From positions 1 through 64,000 of the forward strand of contig CAJNDS010000236.1 in the NCBI GenBank assembly GCA_905221605.1: 64,000 bases of DNA, read 5' to 3'. Positions 51,990-62,129 of this stretch are shown here, one piece after another. The notes beneath the pieces are model-generated. The model had not been told where the DNA came from, ran no database searches, and saw nothing but the letters and a program-made list of their open reading frames with translations. Position 1 is the stretch's first letter; every line of letters begins with the position of its first letter. Made by a program: the position numbers and the translations under genes. The stretch comes from Symbiodinium natans (taxonomy: Eukaryota > Sar > Dinophyceae > Suessiales > Symbiodiniaceae).

Positions 51990-53040
51990 ATACTTAGGGT
52001 TGAGGGCTTAGTCCTGCGAACCCTGCGACCTGCGACATCGAGCTACCCTTGCACGTGGACTGCAATCTGGCCAAGCGGCTGTCCAATCTGGCAACACACC
52101 TATGGTGAAAACCAGGATAAATACGTTCAGATAGGTCGCCTTAGCTGGCAGAATTATCCTGCCTTGCCGAACACGGTAACTCTACGCACCTGTGCCAGAC
52201 CTGGCCAAATTGCAGAGGTTCCAGAACCATGCCGAGGTGCCACGCAGAAGTACACATGGAGGCGCGTGTAAACGAAGCTGGAGAAGCCCCGGCTTGTCCG
52301 ATTGTTCAGGCGTCCGCAGATGCAGGGTAAGCACCATATGCCTTGGCCATCGACATGACATGACCATGTGGAAGTCCTGGCATCAGAAGCTCGGGTCAGC
52401 AGCGCTGAGGATGCTAGGCCCCAAGCTGTATCTGCATGTCATCAAGCCAAGGACAAACAAGGATGTCTACGATTCAACGCTCTAGGCCCGCGTTTTTTGT
52501 AAGAGTGCTCTGCCTCTGGGCTGTAACAGTGGTCTCCAAGAACTCTGAGGCCCTTAGGGTGGGCGGCCCTAAAACCCCCCCGCAACGCAACCAAGTTGCA
52601 AGAAACCAGAAAGCAAACCTTGGCTGGCTTCATTCCTAGATCCGGATCTCATCGTGAACTCTGCCAAAAACCGAAGCTCGGGCAGCGAGTGGCGATGGGA
52701 TGTCTAAGCAAAGCTGAAGTATCCGCATGCAGAGAAAGCCGGGTGGAGAAAGCCGGGTGGATGTACCACCGGCTCCAGCTGCACGTGGAGCAAGGGGAAA
52801 AGCATGGTTCCTGTAAATACTGAAGTAAATACAAGTACAGGAATATGTGTGCATATATATATATATACTTATCTAGTCCGTTTTTTAGATGTAGACAGAT
52901 TCAAGGACACCCAGCGCCATGGAAGGTCGAGTAGCCGCTACGAGGATCCAGTCCTGCGGCTGCACGCGTTATGAACATTCATCATCTCAAAGCACTCATT
53001 CCATCAACGCTCGCGTCCACAGGCCGCTGACTCTGCGACA
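51990..53040. other. No recognisable gene
   Basis: Degenerate telomere units at about 51992-52012 and a TA run at 52853-52868. Otherwise nothing recognised. Confidence 0.45.
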
Positions 53041-53048
53041 ACTTACTG

Positions 53049-56000
53049 TTAACATGCCGGCATCTCCCGAGAAACAGTCGATTCCGCGCTAGCAAGAAAT
53101 TGCAACCCCACGGAAATCTCCGCCATCGCATACCACTTCTTGTCCTGATACTCTGCGTCGATGTCAAGACGGAAGGGCCACTTATCATAGACGATGCCAT
53201 GCCTCGCACCAGTTCCCAAAAAGCAACGTCAACATGATTTTGAAAGCATCCCGCGGTTTAGCTATAGCTGCTTCCATGCAGGCCATTGGCCAATTGTCCA
53301 CTTCTGTTCATCGTTGTGATTCCGCGTACCCACAAACCCCCCCCCCCCCAGCCCCCCCCGAATGGTCAGGTTCGGGCCCTGTACACAGCCCTGTAAGCCT
53401 TCCAGCCCCCGAAGATCCTCAAAGGGCCTCCCTGTAACCTTTCATCTCCCCCAAATTAGCCATTCTATGGTTCTGTGGGGAAACGGGCTGAATGAAGCTC
53501 CTTGGCCAGAACCTTGCGGGGGGTGGTGCATCACGGGTCCAGTTCTCTGCCCTGAATGGATGTTGACTTGTTGCCCGCTTCCAGTTGCCGTCGATACAAC
53601 AACGCTGGAGTCGAGTGAAACTGCCAAACTGCACGAATGCAGCCTGTGAGGAATCCTTGTGTTCTTCTGCGCTGGTGGATCGTCAAACATCTACCGAGTC
53701 CAGACCGTTCGCGACCCAGCTCATTGCATGACGCTACTTTACCATCCTCGCCGATTTCGGAAAAATCTGCTACCTGTTCAAGAGCCATACTTCCCACGTT
53801 CGTGGGAGATTTAAAGATAGCCGGACAGAAAGTCTCACCTGCCGTTGCTCGACTTCGCCACAGTTATGCGCCCATCCAGTTTGGGGCTGATACAGGAAGA
53901 CCCCGCATCAGCAACGGCAGCAAAGAGCGCCTGCACGAGGGGAATTGCATCGTTGACAGTGACCATGTTGTAGAGACGATTCTTTGCCAGATCGGAGTTT
54001 GACAGCATGTAGTCAGTGAGCGCCACTGTCAGCCTGCTGTCGTCGCCTACTGGCTGGCCATCGTCGAAGGTCAGGGTCCGGACCCTTTGTCCACTCTGAG
54101 CTGTTGGGTCAAACGTATACCGCACGCCGGCGCAGTTCACGAAGTTGCCGCACATCTTATCGTAGCAGCTCAGTGAATCATCAATGTATTTCCTGATCTC
54201 GGCCCCCGTGGCATAGATCTTCACAATGCTGTTCCTGACATGGGCGCTGTCCAATCGTCACTTGGCCACAACTGAGTGAGTCTAACTCAAGGTAGCTTTG
54301 TCTTCACTTTTGCCAGGACTCCCGAACGGATGCAACTCCGTGATGGTCTCTTTCGACAAGTCGCCAGCTGCAAACACCTTGTCAGCAGGGGCAGTCCCCT
54401 GTTCTCGCCTCTTTAGGGTTTAGGGTTAAGGGTTAAGGGATGTTAAGGGTTGAGGGCTTCAAAAGGTTCAGCTTGGCACGAGGCTGCTGACGGGGCTTTG
54501 CAAATGCGCGTGCACGAAGCTTCGTTTCAGGATCCAAAGCGGGCCTTGTCTCCCCGGATGGTGCCTCCGTTGATTAAAGCCACCTCCGTCCTCTGAAACA
54601 ACAAGCGTTCAACATGCTCCAGCTGCTGCATGCTATTGGACTCTGTTTAGTTCAGGATAGTTCAGGAGTCCTGTGCATGCTCTTCACGGCATCACACACA
54701 AAGTTTCCAGCGTTCGTCTCATGCTCACGGACATGTCGCGCAACTGCGTCAAGAGGCACACTTGAACAGCCCATCTTTTTGGCCAGCTCGGCGCTACCCC
54801 TTTCCTCCCACAGCACCACTTTGTTGTGCCTGTGTAGGGGTCTTGCAAGCCAAGGAAAAAGCAAAGCTTGCCACTAAGAATTGCATATAAACAGCCCAAA
54901 GAATGACATGAATGTGTGATGTAATTTGGAGGCTCGGGGGCACGCCGACGGAGAATGGGTCGAAGTCTGTCAGCGTTATCAGCTCACCTTCAACAGAGTC
55001 CACCATACCGTCGTCTGTCAGCAGCAGCTTCATCTTCCACTGCGTCTTCAAATCTGAATCTGCCTGCCCGACAGCTTACTGGTGTAGCACAATGCACGTT
55101 ATATGTGCTGCTGATATCGCACAACAGAAAAGTCGGTCACAAACCTTGGTAGGCACATATCCTCCAACCCCCTCATCCGCCAGCCCGTCCTTGACGTATG
55201 GCGCATGCCCACAGACAGTCTTGAGCTCTGTGCTATGGTCATGCCCACCCAAGATCCTTAGATCTGGGATGTAGCGGCCTATGGATATATCCCAAGCCCT
55301 TGCAACCAAGGCTTGAAAGCAACGTGCAACAAGCTTTTGCCGCTCAGTCGCAAGTCCACGCTTCTCCCCAAGGCCTATTGGAGCTTAGCGGAAAAAGCGG
55401 GAGCTCCAAAACAAATTCGACAGATGGTACGCGTCCACCCAAACCCTGAACCCGAAACCTCAAGCGCAGCACCTTGCAGCACCTCCTTGGACATGGACCC
55501 TTGGGATGTGGGAAGTTCTCAAAGCAAATTCTGCCAGACTAAGGGGGGGCCGGTTTTCTTCGCAACGGGCCGTTGGGTATCGCCCGGCTCTGAGAAACTA
55601 CCTGAGCATGGTTATCCTAAACCCCGAACAGCCTTACTCCCCGCTCCTCCCTTTAGCCACCCCTCTTTTCCAATCTTTCGAGTGGAACTTCATGGACTTC
55701 GCCTGCATTCTTGAATTTGAACAGCGCCCATACCCGTCGGCAAACTGGAAAACAGGGCAGTTTCGAAACATAATTCTCCCGGTGCTTCGGCTTCTCCAAT
55801 TTGCCGTTGCTTTTCGATTAGGTCCCCCTTGTCAATATGCAACGGTTGGGACTGTCCAAAGCTCGACGTTGGCCCTACCCTCCTTCGACCATCTAAAGCC
55901 AGAGCTTAGGGGTTCGAAGTCTAAACAGACTCCGAAATTCCTGGGACACATAGACGCATACATATATGTAAATATATGTATATATATATATATGTACACG

Positions 56001-57564
56001 GACGCGTATATGTGTATGTATGTACACATGTAAAGAAGTACAGGTAAGGAAAGACCCCGGAGCGCACACCGTACGGGGGAGAAAGCGACTGCGTCTGAAA
56101 TGGAATTCGCGTAGAAGGCAGGTGCGGCAGGTTGCCTCCGAGAGCTCGCAATCTGCAGAGGCGAACTGGTGAGTCAAGGCAAGGACCACCTTGCCTTTGG
56201 GAGCACTGGAACTGCAAAGCACCAGCACAAAGTCTCATGATCTCATGTTCAAGATGCTTCTCATGGTGACCCAGGGCCAAGTTGCAGTTATGGTCGTCTC
56301 GAAGGCTCTTGGCCTCCTTCCGAGCGGCAGCCAATGAGTCCACCTTGACTGTGCAAGTGTGGCTTGGCCCTTGGCTCCCCCAGCATTCTGCAGCCTCCTG
56401 CAGCCTTTTTGCATTCAAGAAACGTACCCTACTCTGTGTCTGTCCTTGAACATTGTCTCGCGCACATCATAGGCCACACCGAACAAGCAAACACGAGTGG
56501 ACTTCACCTCTCCACCCTCAGACCATCGCGGTGCATACGGGATGTCCATGATTTTGTGGTGCCGGGTCCCTGCAGAGAAACATGACAACATCAGAAGACT
56601 GAGAATGGCATGCAGAATGCCAGTGTCCCTAACAAATGCAGGCTCCGAGCTGCTTTGCAAGCTGCCACCAGGACATTCAGGCGGGGACTTTTTATGAGGG
56701 GGGACGCCGGTGGCCTGGGAACAAGGCACCTGTCTCATCCAGAAGATTGGTGTTCAACCACGGGAATGAGGACTCTCGGATCCTTTTTTGCAGCGTGTCC
56801 ACCCCGAAATCGAACTCGTGGTTCCCCAAGGAAGCGGCCGTCAGGTTTAAGTAGTTCAGGATGTCCACCATCTGCTCTCCCTCAAACAGATCACTCAGGA
56901 CCGAGGGGGATAAGAGGTCGCCCGCGAAGACCACAAATGTCCGGTGAGGATTTCGCTTCCGTGCCTGCTCGATGACATAGGCGGCTCGGGACATGCCTCC
57001 CTTGCGGACGCCGTGCTCAAACACGCCAGCCACCTGATACACGTCGTTAAAATGGATGATGGTAATTTCATTCGATGGGCTGGGGACCGTCTGCAAACTT
57101 GCAATGTAGCTGGGCTCATCCTGCTTCTGGCAGAAGCCGTTCGGCCAGTTGCTTCGGCAACCATCACCGGAGCTCAAAAAACCAAACTTGAGCTTTTCGC
57201 CGCTTGAGCAGAAGGGGTCTAAGATTCCATCTCCATCACAGTCATGATACTCAAGGTGGTCATCATCTTTGCTGCAGAAGCCGGCAGGTCTGGGGCAGGA
57301 CCCTTTTGGGATGTCCGACTCCAACAGCTGCGCGAAGGCCAATCGCCCTTCCGAGGCCGGGTAGCAGCGTGCCGCGCAAGGCGTTGGGTCATGGTCGTCA
57401 GCATTCGCTGGGCCGCGCGTCGCCCCAAGTACACCAAGTGCCACCGCTGCTCCTAGGCTGAGGACGACCAGCAATCGCGGCGAGAGACTCGCTCTGCGAC
57501 CATCGGTGCTGGAAACCGACTCCTCATCCGCAAGAAGAACAGTGTCTTCCCTTGGGTCTGACAT
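53049..57564 (-). CDS. Membrane-anchored 5'-nucleotidase family metallophosphoesterase
   Basis: Eleven exons were read by eye: 57564-56730, 56569-56424, 56343-56278, 56189-56129, 55278-55145, 55063-54936, 54829-54671, 54590-54545, 54377-54322, 54234-53839, 53202-53049. All phases agree and give 726 residues. Residues 31-48 form a signal-anchor helix. A Cys-rich segment with DCDGDGILDPFC (109-119) resembles a Ca-binding loop. The metallophosphoesterase core shows HFND (171), GDLLSP (215), GNHEFD (247), ALTHQF and GGHDH, the usual metal and catalytic sites. The C-terminal nucleotidase domain shows VPLDAVARHVREHETNAGNF, INGGTIRGDK and ELHPFG. Donors are GT (4), GC (3) and GA (3), and every acceptor is AG|G. 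An acceptor at 57583 lies 18 nt before the ATG and could take a cis or trans (spliced leader) exon. The likely role is hydrolysis of nucleotides at the cell surface or in an endomembrane lumen. The last exon, joined in phase but without family similarity, is least certain, as are the ends of exons 4 and 6. Confidence 0.88.
54411..54445 (+). repeat. Telomere-type units inside an intron
   Basis: TTTAGGGTTTAGGGTTAAGG then GTTAAGGGATG. They lie within the 167-nt intron 54378-54544 of the 5'-nucleotidase gene, so they are transcribed and presumably spliced out. Confidence 0.85.
55955..56032 (+). repeat. TA/TATG microsatellite in an intron
   Basis: ATATGTATATATATATATAT and TATGTGTATGTATGTAC, within the 850-nt intron 4 of the 5'-nucleotidase gene. 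Confidence 0.9.
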
Positions 57565-57582
57565 GGGCCGGAGCCAGCCTAC
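57565..57582 (-). promoter_or_regulatory. Candidate splice acceptor and short 5' leader
   Basis: A pyrimidine-rich TTTCTCTGTCTCTCCAG precedes G at 57582, 18 nt before the start codon of the 5'-nucleotidase. In dinoflagellates mRNAs commonly receive a trans-spliced leader. Whether this acceptor is used in cis or in trans cannot be seen from DNA. Confidence 0.5.
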
Positions 57583-57699
57583 CTGGAGAGACAGAGAAAG
57601 CTTGAACCATAGTCGCGACAGCCCTGGAAACTTGAGACATACCGTGGACCAAACAAACTCCACCGCTACTGCAGAACGTACCTCTCTTTATCGCCACCA

Positions 57700-58745
57700 A
57701 TGAGTGGCCCCAGCTCGAATGGTGGAGGCCTCAGCGTCAGGGGGGTGGAATCGGCTACATCGCGTTTGGAAATCCCCATCTGCTGTCCAGGCACATGGCA
57801 CCGCCACACTTATAGCATATGTCAGCGGAGGCTAGCCGAATGCTTTCAAGCCTGCCGTCTGTTGGGCCAAATGGTCTGCGGTAAGTGCAAGGATGTCAAG
57901 GACCTGCCCTAGGCCTGTGTCTTGCATAACATGCATGAGTGATAGCGCCAGGTGGCTACATCCAGTGCGCAGTCTTAAAAAGCATGCTCAAGACGGACCG
58001 CGAGCACGGGCCCTGCTTCGACCGTGAAAATTGTTCGGCTCCCAATGTGCTTTGGCAATGCTTTCCATTGCTGCCCTGACAATGCAAGCTTTGAGGTTGC
58101 ACTTGAGATCATCGCAACAAGAACAAGTGCAATTTAGCAACAGCCATTCGCGCCGCCTCCCAGCTCTTGCACGCAGTTCTGCGGCAGAAACAGCGCGTCC
58201 CACCCAAAACAACAGCAAGACTCGCATCTGGCCTCTAGCTAGACAACAGCTGAACCTACAAGCATCCGAAAGACAGTAAATCGGAGCTTTCACGCCATTG
58301 CAGCAATACAGTTCTAGATGGTGATTAAAATTTATCTTAAATCATTATGTGGCCAGGATGGGATTGCTACGGCGATGTCTCATCATCCGACCGGTCTGCG
58401 GACAGCGTCAGCGTAGACGGAAGTTTCTCGTCACACAGCTTCCTGCGCCATCACAGGTGTCGACTGAGTCTCATGTGAAGCGTACGGGTTTAGTTTTTTT
58501 TGTTGCCCTCGGCACCCTCAACTGCCACAACTCATCACAGTCCAGTCTGACCCCAACAAAGCAAGGCCTCGCAGCCACGAGCCAGGCTTTGCAGCTCGCG
58601 GTGGTACGGCTGAGAGCCCCCACTTCAGCACCTGGGATTTCGGAGATCTTCGCGCATCTTCGCGCATCTTAGCTCATCTTAGCTCTCCTGGGCAGTCATA
58701 AAGAAGAGCAGCGCAAGGGTAGCTAAGCCATCGACGCAGCTCAGA
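57700..58745. other. Intergenic, no recognisable gene
   Basis: Upstream (minus-strand sense) of the 5'-nucleotidase gene. No TATA-like or other promoter motif can be assigned. A short direct repeat CTTCGCGCATCTTCGCGCAT occurs near 58650, followed by AGCTCATCTTAGCTC. Confidence 0.45.
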
Positions 58746-58753
58746 TGCAACCT

Positions 58754-59157
58754 TTATGCAATCCAGGCGCATCGCCTGACATCGTCGGCAAAAGATGCGA
58801 CAAGCGGTACAGTAGCAGGGTATGGCAGCTGTAGCATGAAGTGCTCGGACGCGACGTCAGGGGCTGCACACATGCTATGCATCCAACCCTCGTGCCACAT
58901 CATCATGCTGTCATGAGTGCACGCTTTTGCATACCAGTCCTCTTCATGGCTTTCCTGCCGATTGGCAATCAAAAGCCGTGACATGACGACATCGGCTAAG
59001 AAGAGCGCTTCATTCCAGTGCACGCCCACAAGTATGAGCTGGATCACCCCTTTCCACACAGCTTTTTGCATGTACATGCCGCTACTCCTGACGTCCAGCG
59101 CACTCTTCAGTCGAACTGTCACGTTTTCAATGTCTGCATGGATGCAAGGATCATCAG
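58754..59157 (-). CDS. Probable terminal exon, unknown protein
   Basis: After a pyrimidine-rich acceptor (CTTACTTTCAG) the minus strand reads ADDPCIHADIENVTVRLKSA, MYMQKAVWKGVIQLILVGVH and WNEALFLADVVMSRLLIANR. It then gives KACTHDSMMMWHEGWMHSMC and ends DDVRRCAWIA before a stop. About 133 codons without interruption and with a rich mix of Trp, Met and His is unlikely by chance. The acceptor is followed by C rather than G, so the exact border may differ. No family is recognised and upstream exons were not found. A telomere-type block (59190-59213) sits just upstream. Confidence 0.5.
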
Positions 59158-59189
59158 CTGAAAGTAAGCTTTTGAGACTACGTTCTCTA

Positions 59190-59214
59190 AGCCTTAAACC
59201 CTAAACCCTAAACC
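59190..59214 (-). repeat. Small telomere-type block
   Basis: CCTTAAACCCTAAACCCTAA and ACCC, about three and a half units. Confidence 0.85.
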
Positions 59215-59219
59215 CACGC

Positions 59220-59625
59220 CTGCGCGAGCTCGGCGGCAAGAGAGGCGCTCGTCGCCTCTGGGACAGCCTGACGAAAGACGGCTTGTCGGCTTGTGCCTAA
59301 CAGTCTCAAGCTGCAAGACTTTTTGCAACGAGCTCGCAAGAAAACTCTGCGTTATGCAATTTTTGGGGGAAGAATGGATGACTGCACCATGGCCATCACC
59401 ATGGCCATCGCCAAGCTCTGGCATGTGTGCTCGGAAGTTGATACTCCACTTCGCCACCTGCCTCCTCACCAATTGTCGAGATCCTCAGTCGGTTGTTGTT
59501 GCTCAATCTTCCTATTCACCCGTCAGCGATAGGTTGAAAAGAGTTTTATCGTCGTTTTCTTGGCCAAGGCTGCGTGTCTTTCAGGCTCGAGCCGCATTAT
59601 CGGACATTCTGTTGGACATTCTTGT
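59220..59625. other. No recognisable gene
   Basis: Open frames on both strands; the plus-strand segment KLQDFLQRARKKTLRYAIFG is weakly protein-like. Confidence 0.35.
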
Positions 59626-59628
59626 CTA

Positions 59629-59758
59629 GGGTTCCAAGTATGGGCCCTCGATTTGGGTCCCTGTTACATAACCCTTGTATATACCATAATCAGGCCCCAT
59701 ACTTCGGATTCCTTTAAACAAGGTTAACGGACCATACTAAGGGCCCATGGTTCCGAAC
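59629..59758 (+). mobile_element. Possible short inverted-repeat element
   Basis: GGTTCCAAGTATGGGCCCTC on the left and ACTAAGGGCCCATGGTTCCG on the right are imperfect inverted repeats. The centre has CCATAATCAGGCCCCATACT. It is non-coding, with no clear target duplication. Confidence 0.55.
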
Positions 59759-59759
59759 T

Positions 59760-60425
59760 TAGATTCTGAGATTTTGAGATGGCTTCGAAAGCTTATGTAT
59801 GTCCACAGTTGTTTTGTTAGCCCTTCCACCCAGCACCCTGGCCCTTTGCAAGGTTGCGCTGTTGTCTCATATCGACCCTCGGATGTGGTCTTTCTCGGAC
59901 CCCTTTTCCCGTTGCACTCCCTGCATTCAAGCCATGGCCTTTGACTGCCCAGTCCCAACCCCTTGCCCACTCCCCTATTTATGCTAGGAATACCGGCATA
60001 CCCCTCCAAGATCGTGCATCCATCCGACGTAGCATAACCAAGAACCGACGACCGGGGTCGCTCGGAGGTGTAGGGGTCATGTCATTAACGCAAAGTATTC
60101 CTGAACACTGCTGGTCGAACTCCTGTAACTGTAATGCCCAGAGGACCGGCATGTCAAAGTCACGGAACCTCAAAAAAACCATTTGGCTGGCAAGTGTCGA
60201 GCCGGTTGATTTTCTGCTTCTCCGCGCTCGTGCCAGCGTCGTCTGCTCTAACTCCTGAGCCGATCTCTCTCAGCAACTATACGGGTTTCTTGTGGGTGCT
60301 CAGATGTGTTCATGCATGGTGAAAGTGCCGGCACCACATAAGCTCGCACAAGCCCACCTGCTCCAAATGCACACAGCGGCTCTCGGCAGCCTCCCCCAAG
60401 GCAAAGCAACAGCCTGCTCAAATGC
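59760..60425. other. No recognisable gene
   Basis: Short overlapping frames only. Confidence 0.45.
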
Positions 60426-60432
60426 CCCCCCC

Positions 60433-60546
60433 CTTCCTATACTCCCCTTAGAACCTCAATAAACATAATATGTTTAATATCCTCTTGGGATTTATATGAA
60501 CAGAAAAAGAGATAATTCCCAAGGGGGATATTATAGCTTCTGGACC
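60433..60546 (+). repeat. Possible degenerate short element
   Basis: CTATACTCCCCTTAGAACCT on the left and CCCAAGGGGGATATTATAGC on the right share inverted CTATA/TATAG and CCCC/GGGG pieces. The centre is AT-rich (AATAAACATAATATGTTTAA). Weak evidence. Confidence 0.35.
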
Positions 60547-60945
60547 CCACTGCCCCACGGCTCTGCGAGCGCATGCGACAACTTGCACAGTGGCACATGC
60601 CCGGAGCAATGCTTCCCCATGCTGCCCCTGACCCGAATAGCCTCCAGCAGGCTTGCCAGCTTCGTTCGCTCTGCGTCAAGAGCCTGCGAGATTCGTCGCT
60701 TCCAAGTTTACAAATTCTACCAACACCCAAAAGAAAAGGGGTTCTAGCACAGGAAAACCACACACACACCCTCAGAACCGGGCATCGAACATTCCGGGGC
60801 TCAGAACGGCGGGGGGCATTCGAGGGTCTTCAGGACCGGACGATGCTCTTGGAGCCAAGCATGCGCAGCGTTAAGATTGCACCTACTTATTGAACATCGA
60901 GCCACGTAATTTGCTGAGGGGGATGTCGGGCACATCGGGCACGTG

Positions 60946-61831
60946 CTATAGGCTCATGCGGGGTGCGGCCTGGATGAAAATGAGGGTGCGGTGGCGATCG
61001 TAGCCGCAATAGAGCCCTTGAGTCATGGTTGCACTGAAAGGGCAAGCCCTCACCACGCCTGCTGGGATATCCGCAGTGCGCGGTTTTTCTCCTGTGCACA
61101 ACGCCAGAGTTTCGCGAGAGAACCTTTTAAGGTCTGGCTGCCTCATTCACAAGACCGAACGCACAGCTAGGCTGAGGGTCTCGAAGAAGCAGGGTGAACC
61201 ACTTCAGCTCTCGGCTAATTACCTCCTCATTCACGAGCATTCGGAGCCAAGCATTCTGTAGACCAGACAACCAAACCATGCATCCGCCCCAAAATTGCGC
61301 AGCCTCCAATGCCGCAAGCTGGCCCTGCGCGAGGTGGAGCGAACTCCTGGCTGCCTAGTCGCGGAGTTTGGGCACAGCTTCCGCTCGCGGTGCAATCAAG
61401 TGATGAAGCGACGTGATGTCCAGCTCGCGGCGGCATTACGTGTTGTCTACACGAAGGTTCTACATTCCTGCTTTGCTCAAGTGGATTGGCCGTGAAACAC
61501 ATACTTGCTTGCTCAAAGCGAGGGTAATTCCTGAAGCCCGAGCCCACAGCGCAAGCCCGTCTGCAAAAGCCCTTAAAGCAAGCAAACTCATGAACTCTGC
61601 CTCGAGCTCTTCTTCCAGCCGCTGGGCCTGCACAGCCTGGCAAGCTGCATCTAGCGTTGTCCAGCGCAGCAGACCCCGGGGCTTACAGATTGACGATGAA
61701 GAAGATTTAACTGTCAAAGTTGCCAAGAACTTTCTCGTGTCGAACGCGCTGCTTAGCAGTGAGCATGGGCGGCCAAGTGAGATAGACCAATCCATGCCAC
61801 GTTGGCACAAAGCAAGGCGTCGAATAGCCAC
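60946..61831 (-). CDS. Possible multi-exon gene, unknown protein
   Basis: Three protein-like minus-strand segments lie in order. At 61540-61660: LDAACQAVQAQRLEEELEAE then FMSLLALRAFADGLALWARA. At 61130-61260: LRMLVNEEVISRELKWFTLL then LRDPQPSCAFGLVNEAARP. At 60946-61140: LKRFSRETLALCTGEKPRTA then FSATMTQGLYCGYDRHRTLI, ending AAPRMSL before a stop. The last two overlap at their junction in different frames, so their splice border is unresolved. A plus-strand frame (61413-61874) overlaps the first segment but is Ser/Arg-biased. No family is recognised. Confidence 0.35.
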
Positions 61832-61839
61832 ACTCTCGA

Positions 61840-62125
61840 AATTCCTAGCTGCCCACAGCTGCCCTAGCCGGTAACTCCCCGTGGATGCCCTATCAGAACA
61901 ATCTCAGAACTTGTCGATGGCCTCCGTCTATGCGAGACTCGTTCCGTCTATCCCAGTCGGGAGAACGCAGAAGGCACACCCCCCCCCCTTTTCCCCTGCT
62001 GAACTCTGAAGTCCATGCAGCTAGATGCAGCACAAAGTGTTCACTGGTCTGTGAACTCTGTGAACCTCAACTTCTGATCTTAAGCGCTCCTGTCACCGGC
62101 CTGTCGCCCCATGCCCTTCACTTCT
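61840..62125. other. Spacer downstream of ALG8, nothing recognised
   Basis: Includes a C-run (61979-61988). No polyadenylation-type signal can be assigned. Confidence 0.5.
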
Positions 62126-62129
62126 TTCT

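Noticed and set aside
59194-59472. Minus-strand frame ending in GLGFRV
   Set aside because: GLGFRV is the translation of telomere-type repeats; the same ending appears on several unrelated frames in this window.
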